NCBI GenBank assembly: GCA_028376765.1 | Contig: JAONBD010000005.1 | Location: 1 to 64,000 of the forward strand | Reading direction: 5' to 3' | Source: Candidatus Kapaibacterium sp. | Lineage (GTDB): Bacteria > Bacteroidota > Ignavibacteria > Kapaibacteriales > UBA2268 | DNA: 64,000 bases | Shown here: positions 20,522-30,498 of the stretch, one piece after another | Layout of the letters: every line of letters starts with the position of its first letter | Numbering within the stretch: position 1 is the stretch's first letter | The notes under the pieces: model-generated | What the model was told of the DNA's origin: nothing | Seen by the model: the letters and a program-made list of their open reading frames with translations, nothing else | The model's database searches: none | Translations under genes and position numbers: made by a program

Positions 20522-23500
20522 TTAACGATTTTACATCTTTATTAAAACCATCAATATCAAAGCTTTCAGCAAAGTCTAAAATTTTGTTTAGCCGTGAATT
20601 AAGAGTTGAAAAATCACCAGTTTCTTCAATCATTAATTCTATTTTTTCTATAGCTGTATCAAGTTCAAAGGTAACAGTCAATTTTTCTAATTCGTCTTTA
20701 AATGAACTAATATATTCTATTTCGTCTTGGGTGAAACCTTTAGGTTTAACAGATTTTGTTTCTTGCAATTCTATCACTTCAAAATACCTACTCAAAGTTT
20801 CATTTAATTGAACTCTATCTATTGGTTTTGTAAGATACCCATCAAAATATTTTGAGTATTTATCTTTATTTTCGTTCATTGCAAGAGCAGTCAAAGCCAC
20901 AATAGGGATATTTTTTGTTGAGCTTTGTTGTTTCATTTTCTGAGATGCTTCTATACCATCCATTACAGGCATTTGTATATCCATAAGCACTAGGTCGGGC
21001 ATGATTTCTGGAGCTTGTTGAATAGCTTCCAAACCATCTTTTGCCCAGTGAATTTCTAAATCACTTTGTTTAGTAAGAATTGTCTTCATTAATAAAAAGT
21101 TTTCTTCTATATCTTCTGCAATTAATACTTTGCCAGTTCCAAAATTCACGTTGTTATAATTATTAGTTTCTTTAACTAATGTCCCTGTTTTGTAAGTTTT
21201 GACCTCATTAAATTCAACTGTAAATGTCGATCCCTCTCCAAATTGTGAAGTAACATTAATATCGCCATTTAACATTTCAACCAACTTTTTAGTAATAGTT
21301 AACCCAAGACCAGTTCCACCAAATTTACGAGTACTTTGATTGTCCTGCTGTGTAAATGATTGGAAAATTTTTGATGTTTGATCTTCTGGAATTCCAATTC
21401 CAGTATCCTTAACTCCAATTGATAACCTGTGAACATCATCTTGAATTTCCTTTGCTTCAACAATTAAATAGATGCCACCTGTTTCTGTGAATTTGATAGC
21501 ATTTCCAATTAGATTAAAAAGAATTTGTCTTAATCGAATTTCATCAATATCTATAAAATTTGGTATTTCACTATTATAAACAATTTCCATATTCAGATTT
21601 TTCTCACTTGCTTTTAAACTGAATATTTGTTGAATTTCCTTTAAAAATTCGGCAAGGTTCATTTTTTCATACTGAATAGTTAGCTTCCCAGCTTCAATTT
21701 TAGATAAATCTAAAATATCATTTATCAATGTTAGGAGGTTTTTCCCACTATTTATTATACTATTTACAAACTGGATTTGTTCAGAATTTACAAGTTCATT
21801 TTTTAATAAATCGCCAAAGCCTAAAATTGCATTCATTGGTGTTCTAATTTCATGGCTCATATTAGCGAGAAATGCACTCTTAGCTTTATTTGCAGATTCA
21901 GCGACTTCTTTTGCTTTTTTAAGGTCATAATTTTGCTGTTTTTCATCTGTAATATCTCTAGAGATAGCATACATTAAACCTTCATCTGGTGTCGATAGAG
22001 CATTCCAAGATAGCCATCTATATTCACCTAAATTACTTCTCATTCTATTTTCAAAAGAAATAAGTGTTTGTCCATTATTTAACTTAACGATTGCATTTTC
22101 AGTATTTTCAATGTCATCTGGATGAATATAGCTCATAAAGGAAGTGCTTAGAAGTTCATCTTTCTCCCAACCAAGGTTTTCACTCCAAGCTTCGTTTAAT
22201 TGTTTAAAGTATCCATCAAATCCTGCCACGCATATCATATCAATTGATAGGTCAAATATTTTATTTTTTTCTTCCTGAGCTCTTTTATTTTCATCAACAT
22301 CCTGAAAAGTACCTGTTAAGCCAGTTACTTTGCCTTCTTTTTCTATTGGTTTACCAATAGCTCTAACCCATTTTCTATTTCCTTTTGCTGTTAGTATTTG
22401 CAGCTCAACATCCCAATTGGTCAGATTTACAATACTTTCATTAATAATTTTTGTAATAATTGGTCTATGTTCAGGGACATAAAAATTAATACCAGTTTCT
22501 AAGCTTGGAACATAGTCCATATCTACTTCATGGATTAACTTAACTTGTTCAGACCAAATAACTTTAGCCCCAACTAAATCTACTTTCCAGCCCCCAACTT
22601 TAGCCATAAGTTGAGCCATATTAAGCTCCTCGGCATATTGTTGTAGTTTTTCAGTTTGATTTTTTTCATCTGTTACATCTCTTGCAATAGCATAAATCAA
22701 ACCTTGACCAGGTATTGGTAATGCGTTCCATGAAAGCCACCTGTATTCTCCAGATTTAGTTTTGTATCTGTTTTCAAATGACATTATAGGATTATTTTCA
22801 TCCATTAATGTATCTTCCGCATCACTAGTTATATTTAAATCGTCTGGGTGAACAAAATCAGTATATGGTACTGCCATAAGTTCTTCTTGAGTCCAACCTA
22901 AAGTATTTTCCCATGCTTTGTTTAATTGTTTAAAATAACCATTGAAATCGCTAACTGCAATCATATCAATGGAAAGATTAAAAATACGTGTTTGTTCTTC
23001 TTGCGTTCTTCTTTTTTCATCAATATCTTGAAAAGCACCAGTTAGTTTTATAGGATTACCAGTTTCATCATAAACAACTAAACCAATTGTCCTAATCCAC
23101 TTTTGTTTTCCAGTTTTAGTGAGTATTTGGAGTTCTAAATCCCAAGGATTACCTGTTTCAATAGTGTTTTGTACTGCATCTGATATTATCGGTTGGTGTT
23201 CTTCTATATAGAAATTAATACCTTCTGCTAATGTAGGTTCGTACCCTATATTTTCTTCATGGATTTTACGAACTTGATCCGACCATTTAACAGTTCCGTA
23301 AATTAAATCGACCGACCAGCCCCCAATTTTTGCCATTTCTTGAGTTAAATGAAGTTCATCAGATCTTTGTTCCAGTTCAATTTCATAATTTTTAATATCA
23401 GTAATATCTTCGGCATAGCCATAATCAAAAAGATTTCCATCTTCATCTTCTACAAGTCTTGTTCTAGCCCAAATCCACTTCTCTTTGTCATTAACTACAA

Positions 23501-26500
23501 TTCTATAATTTTGATTAAAGTCTTTTCCTTCAAAAATTTGTTGATATGCTTTGTAAACATTACCTATATCTTCGGGGTGAATTGGTTTTGTGAAATCTTC
23601 AGGATCTTTCATAATTGCATCCACAGAAGAACCCCAAATGGATTCATAATTTGGACTCATATAATTCATTTTATTATTAGTTATATCTTTAATCCAAAAT
23701 ATACCCGAAATATTTTCTACAATTTTTTGGAATCTAATTTGATTCTTTCTGATTTGTTTTTCCTGATTAACACGAACATCAATATCCGTATGTGTTCCAA
23801 TCATTCTAAGAGGTTCACCATCAAGACTTTTTTCAATTATTTTCCCTCTTGTTAGAATCCATTTATAATTCCCATCTTTAGTAAGCATCCTATATTCAAG
23901 CTGGTAGCTAGGTATTTCACTAGCTAAATATTTAGACAATAGGGTAGTGGCGTTTTCTTTATCGTTTGGATGAACAAGACGTTCCCATTCAATAAAATCA
24001 TTCGGAATTTCATCGTTATTAAAGCCTAGCATTTTTTTCCAAACCTCGGAATAGAAAACATCACCAGTTTCTATATTCCAGTCCCAGATACCATCTCCAG
24101 AACCATCTATTGCAAACTTCCATCTCTCCTCGGCTTCTTCAATTCGTTTTTGTGCATTAATCCAATCATTAATGTTGGTATGAGTACCAATCATTCTGCA
24201 AGGCTTGCCATCACTATCAAATTCGATAACTTTACCTCTATCTAGAACCCAAATGTATTCTCCACTTTTAGTTAGGATTCTATGTTCACTTACATAAGAA
24301 CTTGATTTACCCTCAATATGGTAATTGATAGAATTGTTGAAATCTTCTTTTTCTTCTGGGTGTATCCTTTCCACCCATTCCGAAATTAAATTATCAATTT
24401 CAGATTCATCATACCCTAGCATCTGTTTCCATTGCTTAGAAAAATAAACCTCATTTGTTTTTAAATTCCAATTCCAGATACCATCTCCAGCACCTTCCAG
24501 TGCATATTGCCATCTCTTTTCTGACTCTTCAAATTTCTTTTGTTCTATTTTTAAATCAGTCAAATCTTGAAATATAACAAGCAATTGTGCTATATTTCCA
24601 TCAAGTACCTGAAAAGTAGTAACATCAAGCTCAATCCATCTTTCTTCATTATTATTATCAATAATTACTAATTCAAATTTTTGCCTTTCTGTACCATTTT
24701 TTAATTCTTCTATATTATTAAAATAAAGATTAAGGTAATCTTTATGGATTATTTCGACAAATCCGTTTTCTTTGGAATTTAGTTCTTTTAGGTTATATCC
24801 CGTAATCTCTTTTATAGCATTACTAGCAAATAATATATTATTATTAGATTCAAAAACAGCTATTACAAAAGGTGATTCTGACATAATATTATCAAAAAAC
24901 TTTTGACTTGCTATTAGTTCTAGTTGAGTTTTTTTCAGTTTTGTAATATCTTCCGAAACTGTTAAAAGCTCAATTGCATTACCATCTGAATCTACTTTGA
25001 ATACTTTTGTAATTAATTTTACCCACTTTCTCTCACCAGATTTCGTAATTATCTCAAATTCATTTACCACAATATCTTTTGGATTGTTTGGGTCGCATAG
25101 TTCATCAATGCTTGTTTTATATACTAACGAGAATCCAGGTAGGAAAATACTTTGAATACCATTTTCTAATTTCTCAATCTCTTGGTTTGTATACCCAAAC
25201 AGCTCTTCAACAGACCTGTTGCTATATATTATTTTATTGGTAGTTGAATTGATTAGATATATGAAATTTGGTGTTGTAGTTGCAATTTTATTAACGAATT
25301 CTTTTTGATTTACAATTTCATTTTTTAAATTTTCTTCGCTTGTGATATCTCTAACGATTGTTAAAACTTTGTTACTTGTGTAAGAGGATAATCTTGCTTC
25401 AAAAATCAAGGTTTGATTTTCTACATTACTTGGTATTGAATAATTAACAACTTGGAGCTTGGAGCTTTTAATTACTTTTTGGTAAGCTACAGAAATAATA
25501 TCATAAACCTCTTTTGGAAGTATTTCCTCTAAAGTTCTACCGAATATTTCGTCTTTCGGCACCATCAATTGATTTTCATTATGGGTGAAAACATCTATAA
25601 AAACACCATCATAATCTGATATGAATATCAAATCTGGGTTAGCATTTAGCACAGCTTTAAGCTGGGCTTCACTTTCAGTTAAATCTAAATCTTTCCTTTT
25701 TATTTCAATCAGGGCATTTTCATAACTATGTAGGCTTTCCTGTAGCTCATAATTATTTTTTTCTATCCTTTCTAAGGCACCTTCTAATTCTTTTTGATAA
25801 ACTTTTTCGTTTGTAAAATCTTGTTCAATAATAATAAATTGAATTTGGCTGCCTTCATTTTCTAATTTTGTAATATTTATTTCGAGCCATTTATGATTAC
25901 CTTCATTATTCAAAAGCTGGACTTCAAATTTTGAACTTATTTTATTCTCAAATACATCATTGATAGCATTTTCTACATCATTGAATGATTTTTCGATTAC
26001 ATATTCTTTATAATTTACTTTTTTAGCTACATCATCTAATTTTCTACCATTTAGAAAGTGTTTATTACAATTTATTATTAGTCCATTTTCATTAGTAAAT
26101 ATTACACCATTGTTATTTTCTTCGATAGCTGTATCTAAACCTAAAAGTTGATTATTAAGATCATCCATTTCTCTTGTTTGGGCTAACAGATCTTCACGTA
26201 CATTAATTTGGTTGTTAGTTATAAACCCTACTGCCAGAGCGACACTAACTAGCAAAGGTGTTATGTTATAAATTTCTTGTGACTGATAGATGAAACCAAT
26301 TAAAAGGAATATTAAGATATTTAATATTAAAAATGGGAATAATAATTTTTTTGATTTAAAAATAAAAGAGTTAGCTAGTATTGATGCTATTAGTGAGTAT
26401 AAGTACCGCAAGCTGAAATCATTAACAATAAGAAGGAAATAAAGCCAAATATTGACTAGTAAAAAAAGAGTCACAAAAATTGAGTTAATATTCTTTGCTA

Positions 26501-26732
26501 CAAACTTACTTTTATAAAATCCAATAAATGTAAAAAAAGATAAAAGGAATAACCCAATCCTAAAACCTAATGGGTCTATCAATTCGCTTCCAGAAAAGTT
26601 ATCTCTTATTCCTAAACCTAATATGATTATTCCAATACTAATTATATAATATTGAATTGTTGGTTTCTTTTCTATTCGTTCTGGCATAGAACCCTTTGGT
26701 TTACTTCTGTGAATTTGACTATAATATTTCAA
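20502..26732 (-). CDS. Giant multi-PAS hybrid sensor histidine kinase/response regulator
   Basis: N-terminal multi-TM region; many PAS/PAC repeats; NMSHEIRTPMNAILGFGDLL (HisKA); GNAIKFT, DTGIGIP, GTGLGLTITKKLVEMLNG (HATPase); PDLVLMDIQMPVMDG (REC). Confidence 0.92.
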   Translation of the reverse strand: MKYYSQIHRSKPKGSMPERIEKKPTIQYYIISIGIIILGLGIRDNFSGSELIDPLGFRIGLFLLSFFTFIGFYKSKFVAKNINSIFVTLFLLVNIWLYFLLIVNDFSLRYLYSLIASILANSFIFKSKKLLFPFLILNILIFLLIGFIYQSQEIYNITPLLVSVALAVGFITNNQINVREDLLAQTREMDDLNNQLLGLDTAIEENNNGVIFTNENGLIINCNKHFLNGRKLDDVAKKVNYKEYVIEKSFNDVENAINDVFENKISSKFEVQLLNNEGNHKWLEINITKLENEGSQIQFIIIEQDFTNEKVYQKELEGALERIEKNNYELQESLHSYENALIEIKRKDLDLTESEAQLKAVLNANPDLIFISDYDGVFIDVFTHNENQLMVPKDEIFGRTLEEILPKEVYDIISVAYQKVIKSSKLQVVNYSIPSNVENQTLIFEARLSSYTSNKVLTIVRDITSEENLKNEIVNQKEFVNKIATTTPNFIYLINSTTNKIIYSNRSVEELFGYTNQEIEKLENGIQSIFLPGFSLVYKTSIDELCDPNNPKDIVVNEFEIITKSGERKWVKLITKVFKVDSDGNAIELLTVSEDITKLKKTQLELIASQKFFDNIMSESPFVIAVFESNNNILFASNAIKEITGYNLKELNSKENGFVEIIHKDYLNLYFNNIEELKNGTERQKFELVIIDNNNEERWIELDVTTFQVLDGNIAQLLVIFQDLTDLKIEQKKFEESEKRWQYALEGAGDGIWNWNLKTNEVYFSKQWKQMLGYDESEIDNLISEWVERIHPEEKEDFNNSINYHIEGKSSSYVSEHRILTKSGEYIWVLDRGKVIEFDSDGKPCRMIGTHTNINDWINAQKRIEEAEERWKFAIDGSGDGIWDWNIETGDVFYSEVWKKMLGFNNDEIPNDFIEWERLVHPNDKENATTLLSKYLASEIPSYQLEYRMLTKDGNYKWILTRGKIIEKSLDGEPLRMIGTHTDIDVRVNQEKQIRKNQIRFQKIVENISGIFWIKDITNNKMNYMSPNYESIWGSSVDAIMKDPEDFTKPIHPEDIGNVYKAYQQIFEGKDFNQNYRIVVNDKEKWIWARTRLVEDEDGNLFDYGYAEDITDIKNYEIELEQRSDELHLTQEMAKIGGWSVDLIYGTVKWSDQVRKIHEENIGYEPTLAEGINFYIEEHQPIISDAVQNTIETGNPWDLELQILTKTGKQKWIRTIGLVVYDETGNPIKLTGAFQDIDEKRRTQEEQTRIFNLSIDMIAVSDFNGYFKQLNKAWENTLGWTQEELMAVPYTDFVHPDDLNITSDAEDTLMDENNPIMSFENRYKTKSGEYRWLSWNALPIPGQGLIYAIARDVTDEKNQTEKLQQYAEELNMAQLMAKVGGWKVDLVGAKVIWSEQVKLIHEVDMDYVPSLETGINFYVPEHRPIITKIINESIVNLTNWDVELQILTAKGNRKWVRAIGKPIEKEGKVTGLTGTFQDVDENKRAQEEKNKIFDLSIDMICVAGFDGYFKQLNEAWSENLGWEKDELLSTSFMSYIHPDDIENTENAIVKLNNGQTLISFENRMRSNLGEYRWLSWNALSTPDEGLMYAISRDITDEKQQNYDLKKAKEVAESANKAKSAFLANMSHEIRTPMNAILGFGDLLKNELVNSEQIQFVNSIINSGKNLLTLINDILDLSKIEAGKLTIQYEKMNLAEFLKEIQQIFSLKASEKNLNMEIVYNSEIPNFIDIDEIRLRQILFNLIGNAIKFTETGGIYLIVEAKEIQDDVHRLSIGVKDTGIGIPEDQTSKIFQSFTQQDNQSTRKFGGTGLGLTITKKLVEMLNGDINVTSQFGEGSTFTVEFNEVKTYKTGTLVKETNNYNNVNFGTGKVLIAEDIEENFLLMKTILTKQSDLEIHWAKDGLEAIQQAPEIMPDLVLMDIQMPVMDGIEASQKMKQQSSTKNIPIVALTALAMNENKDKYSKYFDGYLTKPIDRVQLNETLSRYFEVIELQETKSVKPKGFTQDEIEYISSFKDELEKLTVTFELDTAIEKIELMIEETGDFSTLNSRLNKILDFAESFDIDGFNKDVKSLINSSIP

Positions 26733-26757
26733 TTAAATTACAATTTACTTATATTTG
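26727..26757 (+). promoter_or_regulatory. Near-consensus Bacteroidota promoter upstream of hppD
   Basis: TTTc-N19-TATATTTG (exact TAnnTTTG at 26750-26757), about 33 nt before the ATG. Confidence 0.4.
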
Positions 26758-26790
26758 CAAAGTAATAAAAATAAAAAATAGGTAAATTAT

Positions 26791-27957
26791 ATGGAAATGG
26801 GAATATGTTACGGAGGTATACCAAGTAGAGTTCATAATAATTCTATGGGTATAAGAGGCTATGATTACGTAGAATTTTATGTTGGCTCTGCAAAACATGT
26901 TGCCTCTTGGCATGCAAAGGCTATGGGCTTAGATTTTGTTGCATACTCTGGCCCTGAAACAGGCGATAGAAATAAAATTTCTTTTTTGATGGCATCTCCT
27001 GTTCAACCTAGTTTCAAAATTTTAATTAGTAGCTCAATTACTCCAGATAATTATGACATCCAGAGCTTTACCCAAAAGCATGGGGATGGTGTAAAAAGAT
27101 GGACAGTAGAGGTTGATGATGTAAATCATACATTTGCTAAAGCAATAAAAAATGGTGCAGTACCAATTTTAGAACCTTACAAAATTTCTGATGATGACGG
27201 ATTTATTGAGCAGGCTTCAATTAAACTTTATGATTCTTGTGAAATAAATTTTATTAATTATGATAATTACAAAGGTTTATTTAGACCTGGTTTTGAAAAG
27301 CCAAGACAAGAATGGGTTGTATCCAGAGAAGAAACTAATCTGAAAGGTATTGACCATATTGTTGGAAATGTAAATATTAACGAAATGGACTACTGGTCAA
27401 GTTATATTAACTCTGCACTAGATTTTGAAACATTTATACATTTTGGACCTGGTGATATTTCGACCCAATATTCATCACTTGTTTCTAAAGTAGTAAGATC
27501 AAAAGATGATGTTATTAAGAACCCTATTAATGAGCCTTACGAAGGCATAAAAATTAGCCAAATAGAAGAATATATTAAAGAGTATCGTGGATCAGGTATT
27601 CAACATATTGCAATTCTAACTACAGATATTATTGATACTGTAACTAATCTTAGAAAAAATGGTGTTGAGTTTTTAGCTACACCACCACAGGCATATTATG
27701 ATAATATTGCCTCTCAAGAATTTGGTTTAGAAGAAGATATTAAAAAACTTCAGGAAAATGGAATATTAATTGATGTAGAGGGTAAAGGGTATCTCCTTCA
27801 AATCTTTACCAAGCCAATTGGTGATAGACCTACATTTTTCTATGAAATTATACAAAGAAGGAAAGGTGCATCTGGTTTTGGTCAGGGAAATTTCCAAGCT
27901 TTATTTGAAGCAATAGAAGTTGAACAAGGGCTTAGAGGAAATCTAGACCGAGACTAA
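26791..27957 (+). CDS. hppD: 4-hydroxyphenylpyruvate dioxygenase
   Basis: GYDYVEFYVGSAKHVASWHAKAMG; KGIDHIVGNV; GIQHIAILTTDI; TFFYEIIQRRKGASGFGQGNFQALFEAIE. Confidence 0.92.
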   Translation: MEMGICYGGIPSRVHNNSMGIRGYDYVEFYVGSAKHVASWHAKAMGLDFVAYSGPETGDRNKISFLMASPVQPSFKILISSSITPDNYDIQSFTQKHGDGVKRWTVEVDDVNHTFAKAIKNGAVPILEPYKISDDDGFIEQASIKLYDSCEINFINYDNYKGLFRPGFEKPRQEWVVSREETNLKGIDHIVGNVNINEMDYWSSYINSALDFETFIHFGPGDISTQYSSLVSKVVRSKDDVIKNPINEPYEGIKISQIEEYIKEYRGSGIQHIAILTTDIIDTVTNLRKNGVEFLATPPQAYYDNIASQEFGLEEDIKKLQENGILIDVEGKGYLLQIFTKPIGDRPTFFYEIIQRRKGASGFGQGNFQALFEAIEVEQGLRGNLDRD

Positions 27958-27990
27958 TTTACTTTTGAAAAACATAAAATATCCTACAAG

Positions 27991-28020
27991 AAAGCTGAGA
28001 ATATATCTCAGCTTTTTTTT
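27991..28020. terminator. Terminator between convergent hppD and rodA
   Basis: AAAGCTGAGA-atata-TCTCAGCTTT followed by T run. Confidence 0.8.
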
Positions 28021-28044
28021 GTCCTAGTAAAGTTTTAAAATTGA

Positions 28045-29286
28045 TTAAATTTTTCTGATTCGTTTTTGCCTGTAGGCATTAAGCAATATGCCAATTAGAG
28101 TGAGGTTGAATATCATAGAAGTGCCGCCATAGCTCATAAATGGTAGCGGAATACCCATAACTGGCATTAATCCAATAACCATACCGATGTTAATTAAAAT
28201 GTGGTAAAAGAATATAAAAATTGCACCTGCAGATAGCAAACTTAGAAATTTACTATCAGCTTCAAATGCAGTTTTAATACTTCGCCGTAAAAGATTCATA
28301 TAGAGTAATACAATTAATGTTGCTCCTATGAAACCAAACTCTTCGGCAGGGACTGAAAAGATAAAATCTGTCCATTGGTATGGAACATATTTAAGCTGGG
28401 TTTGGCTACCTTGTAAATATCCTTCTCCTAATACGCCTCCAGAACCAACAGCAAGTTTTGATTGAATTACATTATATCCTGCTCCTCGGGGGTCGCTATC
28501 AGGATTTAAAAATACCTCGATTCGCTTTTTTTGGTGTGATGCAAGATTTTCATAGACCTTGGGAGCCGCAAAACCAGCTGATATAAATAACCCAATTACA
28601 ATTGCCGACCAGATTATTTTTTTTCTGAAAAAAAGAACTGCTACTGAAGCAACAACTAAAAATATTACAAATAGCATTTGACTTTTTAAAGAAAAAATTA
28701 CCAATATAGGTAGCATAAAAATTACATACAGAACAAATGTTTCAAATCCCGCCCAGAAAAGAACTCCTAAGTACATAAAAAGTATTACTGATGCTGATCC
28801 AAAATCTGGTTGCTTCATTATCAAATAAACTGGCAAAATACTAAGCAAAGCACTAATACCAAGATCACGAATGTTTCTTACATCAACTCCTTTGCCAGAA
28901 CCAAAGGAAGCTAATGCAAACAAAGTACCTAGTTTTGCAAACTCGGCAGGTTGGAAATTAAACCCTCCAAGCCTTATCCATCCTTTGGAGCCGTTTATTT
29001 CATCACCAACTAAAACTACTAAAACTAGAAGAAGTATGCTCAATCCATAACTAGGATATGCTGCAAGTCTTAGGAGCCTTTCTGGTGTATAAGTAATAGC
29101 AAGCATTGAAATTAATCCAATACTTGCTGCAATAATTTGTTTGCTTACATTTCCTGAGTTCGTACCACCATAGGTCGCACTAAAAATTGAAATTACGCCA
29201 ATGCATATTAACGCAAAAACGGATATAAATAGTCCGAGGTCAAATTTATTGATTTTAGGAACAAGATATTCTCTATAATCAGCCAA
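28045..29286 (-). CDS. rodA: Rod shape-determining protein RodA (SEDS)
   Basis: Multi-TM FtsW/RodA/SpoVE family; GYLQGSQTQLKYVPYQWTDFIFSVPAEEFGFIG; PLPFMSYGGTSM. Confidence 0.9.
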   Translation of the reverse strand: MADYREYLVPKINKFDLGLFISVFALICIGVISIFSATYGGTNSGNVSKQIIAASIGLISMLAITYTPERLLRLAAYPSYGLSILLLVLVVLVGDEINGSKGWIRLGGFNFQPAEFAKLGTLFALASFGSGKGVDVRNIRDLGISALLSILPVYLIMKQPDFGSASVILFMYLGVLFWAGFETFVLYVIFMLPILVIFSLKSQMLFVIFLVVASVAVLFFRKKIIWSAIVIGLFISAGFAAPKVYENLASHQKKRIEVFLNPDSDPRGAGYNVIQSKLAVGSGGVLGEGYLQGSQTQLKYVPYQWTDFIFSVPAEEFGFIGATLIVLLYMNLLRRSIKTAFEADSKFLSLLSAGAIFIFFYHILINIGMVIGLMPVMGIPLPFMSYGGTSMIFNLTLIGILLNAYRQKRIRKI

Positions 29287-29701
29287 TGTTTATAGCCTCA
29301 GTTTTGATTCGTTCTACCATTGCTCTAAGTCCGTTTGCACGGTTACTCGAAAGATGTTGTGCTAATTTTAGCTTTGCAAAAATCGCTTCAGAATCAATAT
29401 CAGCAATTTCTGATGCAGTTTTATTGGAATAAATTACAATCAAGATAGCAACTAAACCTTTTACAATCTGCGATTCGCTTTCAGCAGTAAATTCAATTGT
29501 TTTTGATTCGGGATTTGCCAATTTTGATAGAAGCCAAACTTTACTGGTGCATCCTTCTACCAGCAACTGTGGTGTTTTCAAATTATTATCAAATTCTGGG
29601 AGCATTCTACCTAGATCAATTATGTATAGATATTTATCTTCCCAATCATCAAGGAAATCAAAATTTTCAAAGATTTCTTCTAAAGTTGTATCGATTGTCA
29701 T
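29279..29701 (-). CDS. sufE: SufE family Fe-S assembly protein
   Basis: YIIDLGRMLPEF; VEGCTSKVWL; ANGLRAMVERIK. Confidence 0.88.
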   Translation of the reverse strand: MTIDTTLEEIFENFDFLDDWEDKYLYIIDLGRMLPEFDNNLKTPQLLVEGCTSKVWLLSKLANPESKTIEFTAESESQIVKGLVAILIVIYSNKTASEIADIDSEAIFAKLKLAQHLSSNRANGLRAMVERIKTEAINIG

Positions 29702-29773
29702 TTGCTTTAATTTTTATTAAGTTCAATATTATTAATATACAAAAATATGAATTTATAATTGGAATTTTAAATT

Positions 29774-30487
29774 ATGAAAGTTTTACTATTATCGACATCA
29801 ACTGTTTATGGAAAGCCATACCTCGAATACTGCAATAATTTATTGGAGGATTATTATAAAGGAATTAAGAGTCTATTATTTGTTCCTTATGCTCGCCCTG
29901 GAGGAACTTCTCACGACGATTACACAAAAGTTGCAGCTGCACGATTTGATAAGCTAGGAATCAAAACAAGAGGTATTCACGAATTTAAAAATGATAAATA
30001 TGTTCTTAACGATTTTGAAGCAATGTTCATTGGTGGTGGGAATACTTTTTTACTTTTAAAACAACTTTATAATTTTAACCTGCTTGATGCTATTAAAGAA
30101 AGAGTTGTGAATGGTAAAATGCAATACATGGGTACTAGTGCTGGTTCTAACATTGCTGGAATGAGTATTAATACAACCAATGATATGCCAATTGTATATC
30201 CCCCAAGTTTTGATTCTCTTGGTATTGTGCCGTTTAATTTAAATCCACATTATTTAGATCCAGATCCGACTTCTAAACATAAAGGGGAGACCAGAGAAAC
30301 CCGTATAAAAGAGTTTCACTCTAGGGAAGAAAACAAGCAAAAAGTAGTTGGTTTAAGGGAAGGTTCAGGTTTATTAATTGAAAATAGTAAAGTTACTCTA
30401 ACTGGAGAGTTACCAGCTAGAATTTTTACAAGTAGTTCCGATCCAATCGAATATAAAGCTAATAGTGATTTAAGTTTTCTAATGTAA
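29774..30487 (+). CDS. pepE: Peptidase S51, dipeptidase E-like
   Basis: FIGGGNTFLLLKQLY; GTSAGSNIAG; NPHYLDPDP. Confidence 0.88.
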   Translation: MKVLLLSTSTVYGKPYLEYCNNLLEDYYKGIKSLLFVPYARPGGTSHDDYTKVAAARFDKLGIKTRGIHEFKNDKYVLNDFEAMFIGGGNTFLLLKQLYNFNLLDAIKERVVNGKMQYMGTSAGSNIAGMSINTTNDMPIVYPPSFDSLGIVPFNLNPHYLDPDPTSKHKGETRETRIKEFHSREENKQKVVGLREGSGLLIENSKVTLTGELPARIFTSSSDPIEYKANSDLSFLM

Positions 30488-30498
30488 TTAGTAAAAGA

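Noticed and set aside
23349-23855. 168-aa ORF antisense to the PAS kinase
   Set aside because: Shadow ORF opposite a well-supported coding region; Ile/Phe/Asn-rich composition expected from AT-rich antisense reading, no recognisable motif.
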